Below the pieces are notes generated by a model, which was given only the letters and a program-made list of their open reading frames with translations, ran no database searches and was not told where the DNA came from. Of a stretch of DNA of 32,161 bases, positions 1 through 5,501 are shown in pieces (position 1 is the first letter of the stretch; each line of letters starts with the position of its first letter). The stretch is from the IMG/VR virus record IMGVR_UViG_3300030520_000083, positions 1-32,161 of that record; one strand, given 5' to 3'. The stretch is from a virus. The translations under genes were made by a program, and so were the position numbers.

Positions 1-127
1 GGACGTCGGCGCGGACCTCGTCGGGCGAGAGCCCCCAGCCCGCGGCCAGGACCACGGCCAGGCGGCCGAGCTGGTAGGAGTTCAGCGACACGACCCGGAC
101 GCGGTAGAACCATCGTTCCGGGCCGTC
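1..127. repeat. Terminal direct repeat, left copy (circle closure)
   Basis: Bases 1-127 are identical to bases 32035-32161. The repeat is exactly 127 bp, a common assembler k-mer size, and it falls inside an open reading frame that becomes continuous when the ends are joined. The simplest reading is that it marks closure of a circular or circularly permuted molecule of 32,034 bp and is not a biological long terminal repeat. Confidence 0.95.
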
Positions 128-250
128 CCCGACGGTCCCGAGCGTGGGCTCGCCCGACTCGAGCTCGAGGCAATCGGTCCCGAGGACCTCGAGCCAGGAC
201 TGGTACCGGGGCGACCTCGGGTCGATCGTGGCGTAGACGACCTGGCTCAA
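1..250 (-). CDS. Hypothetical protein crossing the circle junction (N-terminal part)
   Basis: This is the first part of a 118-residue protein that continues at 32034-31928 once the ends are joined. The start is TTG at 250-248, overlapping the TGA of the upstream gene as TTGA. A purine-rich Shine-Dalgarno stretch (AAGGGGGG) lies just upstream, so translation is probably coupled. I do not recognise a family. The motif W-L-E-V-L-G-T-D-C-L-E-L-E-S is shared with the 119-residue protein at 31022-31381 (W-V-R-V-L-G-C-D-Y-L-E-V-E-S), so the two are paralogues within the same operon. No signal peptide or membrane segment is visible. The product is probably a small cytoplasmic accessory protein. Confidence 0.7.
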   Translation of the reverse strand, partial: MSQVVYATIDPRSPRYQSWLEVLGTDCLELESGEPTLGTVGDGPERWFYRVRVVSLNSYQLGRLAVVLAAGWGLSPDEVRADV

Positions 251-498
251 GCTCCACCCCCCTTCTCGCAGGGGCGAGAGCCGAGGAGGACGAGCATGGC
301 GGCGAAGTGGATCAGCAGGCACGAGCCGAGGACGACGGTCGCCAGGACCTCGTCGGCCGAGAGGTCCGACCAGTCGGCCAGGAAGTTGGCCAGCATCGCC
401 GCCGAGAACGACGCCGCGGCGTTCGACGCGACGACCAGCGCCGCCACCCCGAACCGGGGCCGTCGGCGGCGGGGGAGGGGATCGGGAGAGGGCTTCAA
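247..498 (-). CDS. Small two-helix membrane protein
   Basis: An 83-residue protein. TTG at 498-496 is chosen as start because it overlaps the upstream TGA (TTGA) and follows the AAGGGGGG ribosome site; a longer frame upstream is Pro/Gly-rich and non-protein-like. The basic N-terminus (PLPRRRRPR) is followed by two hydrophobic stretches, about residues 17-40 (FGVAALVVASNAAASF...) and 50-73 (VLATVVLGSCLLIHFAAMLV), so it is likely an inner-membrane hairpin with positive residues inside. It sits in the minus-strand operon of small genes between integrase and parA. A two-TM protein in a phage could be a holin, but nothing here proves that. Function unknown. Confidence 0.65.
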   Translation of the reverse strand: MKPSPDPLPRRRRPRFGVAALVVASNAAASFSAAMLANFLADWSDLSADEVLATVVLGSCLLIHFAAMLVLLGSRPCEKGGGA

Positions 499-683
499 GC
501 GCCACCCCCCTTCCCGGCCGGGTGGGGGTCCTGGCGGCGGGCCAGGCACGCGTCATACTCGCGCTGCCAGGCGATCGACTCGCGGACCTCGCGGAGCGAG
601 ACGCCGCAGAAGGGGGCGAGCGGCGAGATCCGGGCCGGCTCGGGAGAGGGGCCGAGCGGGGCCGGTCGCGATGCGTCACGCAA
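495..683 (-). CDS. Small hypothetical protein
   Basis: A 62-residue protein starting at TTG (683-681) behind a GGAAGGGGGTGG ribosome site, the same junction sequence found before three other genes of this operon. The N-terminal third is Pro-rich. The second half is helical and charged (SLREVRESIAWQREYDACLARRQ). It ends in KGGGA, encoded by the ribosome site of the next gene. It lies 39 bp after the integrase stop codon and overlaps the next gene by four bases. I recognise no family. The conserved junction and gene packing are the main support for it being real. Confidence 0.55.
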   Translation of the reverse strand: MRDASRPAPLGPSPEPARISPLAPFCGVSLREVRESIAWQREYDACLARRQDPHPAGKGGGA

Positions 684-707
684 GGGCCACCCCCTTCCGG
701 GAGCGGT

Positions 708-722
708 CCTGCCGTCGGCAGG
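708..722. repeat. Perfect inverted repeat just after the integrase stop
   Basis: CCTGCC-GTC-GGCAGG, a 6-bp stem with a 3-base loop, directly abuts the integrase TGA (725-723). It may be a weak transcription pause or an mRNA 3'-end structure. No T-tract follows on the minus strand, so I do not call it an intrinsic terminator. Confidence 0.4.
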
Positions 723-1637
723 TCAGGCGAGCATGGCGGGCCGGAAGTCGATCCGCGTCATCGCCTCGCGGAGGTTGTCCATGTCGGCCGCGATGTAGTG
801 CTCCTGGGTCCTCTCGCTGGCGTGCCGGAGGATCTGCTGCACCTGCTTCGCCCCGAGCAGGAAGTGGGTCCGGGCGTGCGTCGACAGCGAGTGCCGGAGC
901 ATCAGCAGGTTCGTCCCCCCGGGCAGGCCCGCCGCGATCCCCGCCTCGTCGAGGAAGTCGGCGGGGCGCTTGCCGTTCGACCCGTTCACCCAGGGGCCCC
1001 GGCCCCGCGAGCCCGGGAATAACCAGTCCGAACCGCACCGGGCCGCCCAGGCCCGCAAGCACTCGAGGATCGCCGGCGGCACCGGGATCGTCGCCTCGGC
1101 CGCCTCGGTCTTGAGCCTCGACCGGGCGACGATCGAGAGCAACCCGGCCTCGAGGTCCACGTCCTCGACCTTCAGCCGCAACGCCTCCATCGCCCTCAGC
1201 CCGGTGTGGGCCAGCAACATCGCCAGGGCATAGAGCCGGCCGTCCTTCCAGCTCTCGGAGTGGCGGCGCTCGAGGTGGGCCAGGAGCGCCGAGATCTCCG
1301 CCCGGCTCAAGTGCCGACGCCTCGGCGACCGACCGACCCTGAGGCGATAGCTCTCGAGCTCGAACGGCGACCGGTCGAGATAGCCCCTCGAGGTCGCATA
1401 CCGGCACGCCCGGCGGAGATACGAGAGCAGCCCGTTGAAGGTGATCGGCCGCCGGTCGGGCCTCGACTCGATCCACCGGACCACGTTGGGCGGAGTCAGG
1501 TCGGCGGTCGTCGCCGCGAACTCGGCGAACTCGCCGAGCACCTGCCGCATCTTCTTCCTGGTCTTGGGGGCCTTCCGCCTCGGCGAGTAGAGCCCCAGTA
1601 ACTCGTCCTCGAACGCATTCCAGCCAATCGCACTCAT
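723..1637 (-). CDS. int: Tyrosine recombinase / phage integrase
   Basis: A 304-residue site-specific recombinase expected to integrate and excise the element. ATG 1637 is chosen because GGAGGAT lies 9 bases upstream; an in-frame extension to 1718 lacks this. The N-terminal half is a SAM-like core-binding domain (FNGLLSYLRRACRYATSRGYL). The catalytic half shows Arg I in HTGLRAMEALRL, a candidate Lys in the KTEAAEATIPVP beta-hairpin, LMLRHSLSTHA for box II, LRHAS for the second His, and the nucleophile in EHYIA. The first residue of the HxxR box is Leu here, which is unusual but known to vary in this superfamily. The putative attP with a tRNA-Thr half lies about 140 bp upstream, the usual arrangement for phage integrases. 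Confidence 0.93.
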   Translation of the reverse strand: MSAIGWNAFEDELLGLYSPRRKAPKTRKKMRQVLGEFAEFAATTADLTPPNVVRWIESRPDRRPITFNGLLSYLRRACRYATSRGYLDRSPFELESYRLRVGRSPRRRHLSRAEISALLAHLERRHSESWKDGRLYALAMLLAHTGLRAMEALRLKVEDVDLEAGLLSIVARSRLKTEAAEATIPVPPAILECLRAWAARCGSDWLFPGSRGRGPWVNGSNGKRPADFLDEAGIAAGLPGGTNLLMLRHSLSTHARTHFLLGAKQVQQILRHASERTQEHYIAADMDNLREAMTRIDFRPAMLA

Positions 1638-1774
1638 GAACACTATCCTCCGCGACACCATGAATCCGGTCGACGGAAGGGTACCCTTCGAATGCTCGCG
1701 CGGCTTGATGTTGCGCAAAGTGGGCGATCATGAACGAATCGGACGGTCGTGAGGGTTGACGAGAGATTGTCGCC

Positions 1775-1816
1775 TTCGTAAAGCGTAGGTCCTCGGTTCG
1801 AGTCCGAGCAGTGGCT
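1775..1816 (+). other. attP: Putative attP core: 3' half of a tRNA-Thr(CGT) gene
   Basis: The stretch reads exactly as the second half of a tRNA: anticodon loop TTCGTAA (anticodon CGT), 3' anticodon strand AGCGT, variable loop AGGTC, T-stem CTCGG with loop TTCGAGT and CCGAG, then acceptor strand CAGTGGC and discriminator T. The bases 5' of the anticodon loop (TCGCC) do not pair properly with AGCGT, and no D-arm or 5' acceptor strand precedes it, so it is not a complete gene. A tRNA 3' half beside an integrase gene is the classic form of attP: integration restores the host tRNA. Expected host gene: tRNA-Thr(CGT) with 5' acceptor strand GCCACTG. Confidence 0.8.
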
Positions 1817-1916
1817 CTCTCGGGATGGGTCGCAAGGCCGGTCAGGATCAGCATAAGAAAGGCGATCGTACGCCTAATATGCGTCCTAAGTCCCGACTGA
1901 GTCTCACTTTCCGCTG

Positions 1917-1946
1917 TTGACGTTGGCATTATGTCCACCGTATAAT
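1917..1946 (+). promoter_or_regulatory. Strong sigma70-like promoter, plus strand
   Basis: TTGACG (1917-1922), an 18-bp spacer, then a perfect TATAAT (1941-1946). The predicted start is near 1953. No plus-strand gene follows, because the replication gene lies on the opposite strand from 1952 onward. The only downstream element is a strong hairpin with a pyrimidine-rich tail at 1975-2030, so the promoter probably drives a short non-coding RNA. Confidence 0.7.
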
Positions 1947-1951
1947 GGGGG

Positions 1952-3205
1952 TCAGTGGGAAGCGTTGGTCAGGGCCGCCCGCCGGTGCGTCGGCAAAACA
2001 CAGCCGGCGGGCGGTCTCTTCTTCCTCTTTCGATCTTCGTAACCGGGCCGATAGGGCTCGATGAAGGTCGTGAACTCACGGCCACCCACTCCCTTCGGCG
2101 CCTTCCTGGCCTTCCTCAGGCCGATCATGTAAGTTTCCAGCTTGATCTTGCCGGCGGCCAGGGCCGCCAGGACCTGGGCGTGGAACACCTTCGATCCCGG
2201 GTCGAAGATCGACATGGCCAGGTCGAACGCGAGGTCCGCGATCGCCTCGCCGTCGAGGGCCTCGCCGCCGGCGAGCCGGCGGATCCGGTTGTCGAGCAGC
2301 TCGGCCGGCGACAGCGTGACGGTCGGCTCGGCCCGGGGCACGGCCGCCGCGACGGGGACGGGGCGGGGCGGGACCTTGCCGATCCACTCGACCGGGAGCC
2401 GGCCCGCGTCTTCGAGGCTCCAGAGCGCGGACCACTGGACGAACTTCACCCGGGGGTTCCTGGCCTCCACCAGCCACCGTGCGACGTCGGCCTCGCTCGG
2501 CCCGCGTTCCGGGGGCGGCTCGGCCGCCGGGATCTGCGGGCCTTCCTCCCGCGTGAGCGCCGTAACGTTCTGTTCGTCTCCCGTTCCCTTCGTAGGTTCC
2601 AGGTTCGAACCGTTCATTGTGGGATGCGCCGGCGCACCCTCCGGAGGGTGCGCCGGCGCATCCTTGTGGGTCGCGCCGGCGCACCCTTCCTGCTCGGCGA
2701 AGGTCGCGCCGGCGCGACCTTCGAAGGCCCCGAAATCGGGCCGGTCGCCGAGGAATTTCCAGAGGAGGACGATGAACCGCCGGCATCCCTGGCGGATCTT
2801 CGGCCGGACGACGCCGAACTTCGTGGCCTCGGCCCGAAACCAGGCCCAGAACCGGCCGGGGTTCAGTCGGGCGATGTACCCGGCGGCCTCGAGTTCGGCG
2901 AGGGCGGCGAGCGTCCGGGCCTTGCCCCTGTCCTCGTAGAGGGACGCCCAGCCGGCGAACCGGGCCAGTTCGAGGGTCGAGGGGAAGCAGGAGACGTTGA
3001 GGTCGGCCAGGCAATAGAGGGCGAGCTGGGTCGCGATCACCTTGGCGTCGGAGCCGAGGGCCGTGTTCATGCAGAGGCGGTCGAATGCCACCTCGACGGG
3101 CGAACGATTCGGGCGGGTCGGTCCCGGGGGCGAGTGCTTGTCGCGCGGCGGGTACGCACCGCGATCGGCCCCGGCCATCGGGCCGGGCTTCAGGCTTGGT
3201 GTCAT
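1952..3205 (-). CDS. Winged-helix replication initiator-like protein
   Basis: A 417-residue protein. ATG 3205 follows AGAGGATC. Residues about 45-125 form a helix-turn-helix/winged-helix domain of the HTH_36 type (AKVIATQLALYCLADLNVSCFPS...LARFAG...LAELEAAGYI), a fold common in plasmid and phage replication initiators. The middle (about 160-200) is Ala/Gly/Pro/His-rich with repeats such as APAHP, because the DNA there consists of four palindromic GCGCCGGCGC units. The C-terminal part has a helical region (about 310-375) ending in a basic tail (RKRKKRP). The layout of DNA-binding N-terminus, iterons inside the gene, and C-terminal helper domain resembles lambda O. Replication initiator is therefore my best call; a regulator is possible. 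It is the second gene of the minus-strand block. Confidence 0.65.
   Translation of the reverse strand: MTPSLKPGPMAGADRGAYPPRDKHSPPGPTRPNRSPVEVAFDRLCMNTALGSDAKVIATQLALYCLADLNVSCFPSTLELARFAGWASLYEDRGKARTLAALAELEAAGYIARLNPGRFWAWFRAEATKFGVVRPKIRQGCRRFIVLLWKFLGDRPDFGAFEGRAGATFAEQEGCAGATHKDAPAHPPEGAPAHPTMNGSNLEPTKGTGDEQNVTALTREEGPQIPAAEPPPERGPSEADVARWLVEARNPRVKFVQWSALWSLEDAGRLPVEWIGKVPPRPVPVAAAVPRAEPTVTLSPAELLDNRIRRLAGGEALDGEAIADLAFDLAMSIFDPGSKVFHAQVLAALAAGKIKLETYMIGLRKARKAPKGVGGREFTTFIEPYRPGYEDRKRKKRPPAGCVLPTHRRAALTNASH
1953..2030 (+). ncRNA. Candidate short antisense RNA to the 3' end of the initiator gene
   Basis: This roughly 78-nt transcript is inferred from the promoter at 1917-1946 and a terminator-like hairpin: perfect 11-bp arms CCGCCCGCCGG (1975-1985) and CCGGCGGGCGG (2004-2014) with an 18-base loop, followed by the tail TCTCTTCTTCCTCTTT. 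It overlaps the last 26 codons of the minus-strand replication gene, so it would be a countertranscript to that mRNA. Plasmids often control initiator synthesis by antisense RNA, though usually at the 5' leader. Its size, structure and position are seen or deduced from sequence; its function is inference. Confidence 0.5.
2555..2723. other. ori: Candidate replication origin inside the initiator gene
   Basis: Four copies of the palindrome GCGCCGGCGC occur at 2626-2635, 2650-2659, 2673-2682 and 2706-2715, spaced 24, 23 and 33 bp. Copies 1 and 2 lie within a perfect 42-bp palindrome (2622-2663). Copy 4 lies at the centre of a perfect 26-bp palindrome (2698-2723). Downstream in the gene's direction (2555-2621) the DNA is clearly less GC-rich (GTAACGTTCTGTTC, TTCGAACCGTTCATTG), as expected of a duplex-opening region. 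Iterons followed by an AT-richer stretch inside an initiator gene is the lambda ori design. The repeats are direct observation; ori function is inference. Confidence 0.55.
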
Positions 3206-3298
3206 GATCCTCTCGGTTGGTCAGGTCAAGCCATCGCTCGGGGCGTCGGTAAACACACCCTTGCGAAAGCGGTCTAAGGAACTCTCACGCTGCGTCGA

Positions 3299-3868
3299 TC
3301 AGTCGTCGTCGTCCTCACCTCCCTCTTGCCCGCCGGCGAGCCACTCGAGGCGCCTGACGGCCTCGTCGAGCAGGTCGGGCGTGTTGGCGTAGATGTGGTT
3401 GTGGTCGGCGCGGTCGAGGAGGACGATCCCCAGCGAGTCGCCGAGCGGGACGGTGTGGATCCAGCCGAGGGCCTCGAGCGCGGCCAGGTCGTCGAGCAGC
3501 TCGGGGACGGAGCGGCCGGAGCGGTCGGCGAGGTCCTCGGGCTCGACCAGGCAATGGCACCACTGGCGGCAGTGGGCCTCGGCGAGCAGGAGCAGGGTCA
3601 GGAGCCGGGGCTCCATCGGGTTGGACTGGTGGTCGAGGAAGCCGCAGAAGACCCGGATGGTCCAGGAGTTCTCGACGTCGATCGGCTGGAAGCCGGGATT
3701 CTTCCGCTTGCCCTTGGGGTTGCGGACCGACGTCGGCGACCAGGCCGGGGCCGGCACGGGCGGCGGGGCCTGGGCCCGGGCCTGTACCGGCGAGGCGAGG
3801 CGTCGACGCCGCAGCAGCATCGAGCCGAGAGGGGTGTTCGTCGTTGAGATCGTCTTGGCCTGCGGCAT
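3299..3868 (-). CDS. Winged-helix DNA-binding protein, possible replication accessory or regulator
   Basis: A 189-residue protein and the first gene of the minus-strand block. The N-terminus is Pro/Ala/Arg-rich and looks disordered (RRRRLASPVQARAQAPPPVPAPA). Residues about 85-160 form a likely winged-helix domain: RLLTLLLLAEAHCRQW, the recognition region LADRSGRSVPELLDDLAALEALGWI, and a wing HTVPLGDSLGIVLLD. It ends in an acidic tail (GGEDDDD). The helix pattern resembles the initiator encoded 93 bp downstream, suggesting an old duplication or shared role. It stands next to the palindrome-rich divergent control region, so it could regulate it. The ribosome site is weak. No exact family is recognised. 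Confidence 0.6.
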   Translation of the reverse strand: MPQAKTISTTNTPLGSMLLRRRRLASPVQARAQAPPPVPAPAWSPTSVRNPKGKRKNPGFQPIDVENSWTIRVFCGFLDHQSNPMEPRLLTLLLLAEAHCRQWCHCLVEPEDLADRSGRSVPELLDDLAALEALGWIHTVPLGDSLGIVLLDRADHNHIYANTPDLLDEAVRRLEWLAGGQEGGEDDDD

Positions 3869-3889
3869 GGTCGAGACCTGTTCGAGACG

Positions 3890-3923
3890 GGGGCGCCCGG
3901 TGCTTCTACCTACCGGGCGCCCC
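3890..3923. repeat. Perfect 12-bp inverted repeat
   Basis: Arms GGGGCGCCCGGT (3890-3901) and ACCGGGCGCCCC (3912-3923) are separated by a 10-base spacer. The repeat lies about 20 bp upstream of the minus-strand start at 3868, so it could be an operator or a leader hairpin. There is no adjoining T-tract on either strand. Confidence 0.7.
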
Positions 3924-3932
3924 GTACACCAC

Positions 3933-3950
3933 CGGGGAGCTAGCTCCCCG
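3933..3950. repeat. Perfect 18-bp palindrome
   Basis: CGGGGAGCT followed by AGCTCCCCG is fully self-complementary with no spacer, which favours a protein-binding operator over an RNA hairpin. It is 10 bp from the preceding inverted repeat. Confidence 0.65.
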
Positions 3951-4021
3951 ACCGTGTGTCCTGTGTTCCGAGCGGGTAGAAGCTCCGCATCCCATCAGAG
4001 TTTGGGTCCACATTGAGTGAG

Positions 4022-4058
4022 GCCGACATCGACCCTCAAGCCGACATCGACCCCTCAA
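4022..4058. repeat. Two-copy 18-bp tandem repeat
   Basis: GCCGACATCGACCC plus TCAA is repeated with an 18-bp period (4022-4035 and 4040-4053, each followed by a TCAA-type end). It lies at the edge of the AT-richer zone and could be a regulator-binding direct repeat. Confidence 0.5.
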
Positions 4059-4368
4059 ACTTACAGCCCCATCGAGGGCCGGGCAATGTCTCCGAAGGCC
4101 GAACGCATCAGGGAACGCCAATATTTGATTTCATGCGAATAGCGGCATACGCATGTTCAGTATCATCCTTGCTTTCCAGATTCCGATTTTCTCGGGATAA
4201 TACACTCTACCCGAAAAGTGAACTTCCGGAGCACTCAATAATAATCGATGGGTCGCTTGACGCAAGCTGAAACGATGGTAATCTCGGATCGGAAAAAGAA
4301 TTGAGTTAACCGAAAATAATTCCGTACTGTTTTTTCCGCACTCGGAATGCCGAAAGGTGGAATCGCGG

Positions 4369-5412
4369 ATGGGCAACCCGGCGAAGACCATCGAGACCTA
4401 CGCGGAGCTGAAGACATACCTGGAGGGATTCCGGGCCGGGAAGATCAATCTCCTGGTGCTCGTGGGGGCTTGGGGGGTGGGCAAGAGCCAGATCGTCCGC
4501 CAGGTCCTCAAGGGCGAGGCTTGCTGGATCGAGGGGAACTCGTCGGCCCTGGGCATCTACTCGAAGCTCTCGGAGTTCATCGACAAGCCTGTCGTGATCG
4601 ACGACGTCGACTCGATCTATTCGGACAGGAAGGCAATCGGCCTGCTCAAGCTGCTCTGCCAGAGCGACGTGAGGAAGCGTGTCGCCTGGAACGTCCATTC
4701 CACCTTCCTGAAGCGGGAGGGGATCCCGCCGGAGTTCGAGACCTCGAGCCGCGTGCTGATCATCGCGAACGATTGGAAGACCTTGAATCGCAACGTCGCG
4801 GCCGTCGAGGATCGGGCCCTGATGATCCGGTTCGTGCCGAGCCCTCGCGAGGTCCACGAACAGGCGGGGACCTGGTTCGAGGACGCCGAGGTGTACGAAT
4901 GGTTCGGCACCCGAGTCGATCGGATGAAGCGGTCCAATTCGTTCCGCAACTATCTCAAGGCGTCGACGCTCAGGATGTGCGGACTCCCCTGGAGGGACAT
5001 GCTCGACGATGACGGCACCCCTCCCAGGGAAGCCATCGTGAACGAGCTACTCCGCGACGAATCCTTCGAAACGATGGAGGACCGGGCCAAGGCGTTCACG
5101 AGCCGAGGGGGCGGCTCCCGGACCACGTTCTTCAAGTACTGCCGGAAGCTCGAAGCCGACAGAGAGGCCGCCGCCTTGATGCCCAGGAGGAAGCCCGGGA
5201 GGCCGAGGAAGGAGAAGGTGGAGGTGGCGCCCGTCGAGAAGGAGCCCCGCGTCGATCGCCGGGCGATCGTCGAGGCGATCCTCGACGACGAGTCCTTGGC
5301 CACCGGCAAGGCTCAGATGAAAGCCTGGCTGTGGAGGTGCGGCGGCTCCATCTCAACGTTCTACGCCATCCGGAAGAAGATCCTGGCCGAGAGGGCGGGA
5401 GCCGCGTCATGA
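4369..5412 (+). CDS. AAA+ ATPase with AT-hook and duplicated C-terminal module
   Basis: A 347-residue protein. ATG 4369 is preferred over GTG 4357 because AAAGGTGG sits 8 bases upstream of it. Walker A is GAWGVGKS (33-40), Walker B VVIDDVD (75-81), sensor-1-like strand VLIIANDW (129-136). The C-terminal third has two related modules: about 222-267 (NELLRDESFETMEDRAKAF...GGGSRTTFFKYCRKL) and 298-345 (EAILDDESLATGKAQMKAW...GGSISTFYAIRKKI), separated by an AT-hook-like RRKPGRPRK (273-281). These look like tandem helix-turn-helix units. The ATPase core fits a helicase loader or DNA-remodelling role in phage replication; a transcription activator is an alternative. It opens the plus-strand block and overlaps the next small gene by four bases. 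Confidence 0.8.
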   Translation: MGNPAKTIETYAELKTYLEGFRAGKINLLVLVGAWGVGKSQIVRQVLKGEACWIEGNSSALGIYSKLSEFIDKPVVIDDVDSIYSDRKAIGLLKLLCQSDVRKRVAWNVHSTFLKREGIPPEFETSSRVLIIANDWKTLNRNVAAVEDRALMIRFVPSPREVHEQAGTWFEDAEVYEWFGTRVDRMKRSNSFRNYLKASTLRMCGLPWRDMLDDDGTPPREAIVNELLRDESFETMEDRAKAFTSRGGGSRTTFFKYCRKLEADREAAALMPRRKPGRPRKEKVEVAPVEKEPRVDRRAIVEAILDDESLATGKAQMKAWLWRCGGSISTFYAIRKKILAERAGAAS

Positions 5413-5495
5413 CCCTGGACCTGCCCCCGGATCACTGGTGGATCTGCCGGGCCATGGGCGATATCCGGCGGATGTTCGAGGCCGAAAGGACCTGA
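5409..5495 (+). CDS. Very small protein between ATPase and HIRAN genes
   Basis: A 28-residue frame. Its ATG (5409-5411) overlaps the ATPase TGA in ATGA, a typical coupled start, and its stop lies 6 bp before the next gene. Sequence: acidic/Trp-rich start (LDLPPDHWWICRAM), then a short amphipathic helix (DIRRMFEAER). There is no recognisable family. The overlap and tight spacing support translation. Confidence 0.45.
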   Translation: MTLDLPPDHWWICRAMGDIRRMFEAERT

Positions 5496-5501
5496 CGGGC
5501 C

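Larger units (their letters stand above)
1638..1951. promoter_or_regulatory. Non-coding region between integrase and replication gene
   Basis: This 314-bp gap has no convincing gene. It holds the integrase ribosome site, the tRNA-Thr 3' half that probably forms the attP core (1775-1816), and a plus-strand sigma70-like promoter (1917-1946). It is less GC-rich than its surroundings, which fits an attachment and control region. Frames that cross it are low-complexity and lack ribosome sites. Confidence 0.7.
3869..4368. promoter_or_regulatory. AT-richer divergent control region
   Basis: This 500-bp stretch lies between divergent genes and has no convincing gene. It contains a 12-bp inverted repeat (3890-3923), a perfect 18-bp palindrome (3933-3950), an 18-bp tandem repeat (4022-4058), and about 230 bp (4110-4340) of markedly AT-richer DNA. 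A weak promoter-like pair, TTGACG then TAATCT, lies near 4257-4285, reading toward the ATPase gene. ATAATTCCG near 4313 matches half of the 24-bp motif found in parB and at 10354. The region probably carries the promoters and operators for both directions. Confidence 0.55.

Noticed and set aside
1-127. Biological terminal redundancy or LTR
   Set aside because: The repeat is exactly 127 bp, a typical k-mer, and interrupts a gene. Assembly overlap of a circle explains it.
1740-1816. Complete tRNA-Thr gene
   Set aside because: The 5' half (acceptor strand, D-arm and 5' anticodon stem) is missing, so this is an attachment-site half.
2622-2723. CRISPR array
   Set aside because: The repeats are short palindromes with unequal short spacing inside a coding region, and there are no cas genes.
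1955-3277. Long plus-strand open frame opposite the initiator gene
   Set aside because: Its product is low-complexity and Gly/Arg/Pro-rich, it lacks a ribosome site, and the minus frame has a clear winged-helix domain. It is a GC-rich shadow frame.
3206-3298. Extra small gene between the two winged-helix genes
   Set aside because: Only 93 bp, with no start and ribosome-site pair; it is a plain leader.
4013-4270. Possible 85-codon gene in the AT-richer region
   Set aside because: No ribosome site, and composition changes along the frame; the tandem DNA repeat explains the repeated ADIDP peptide.
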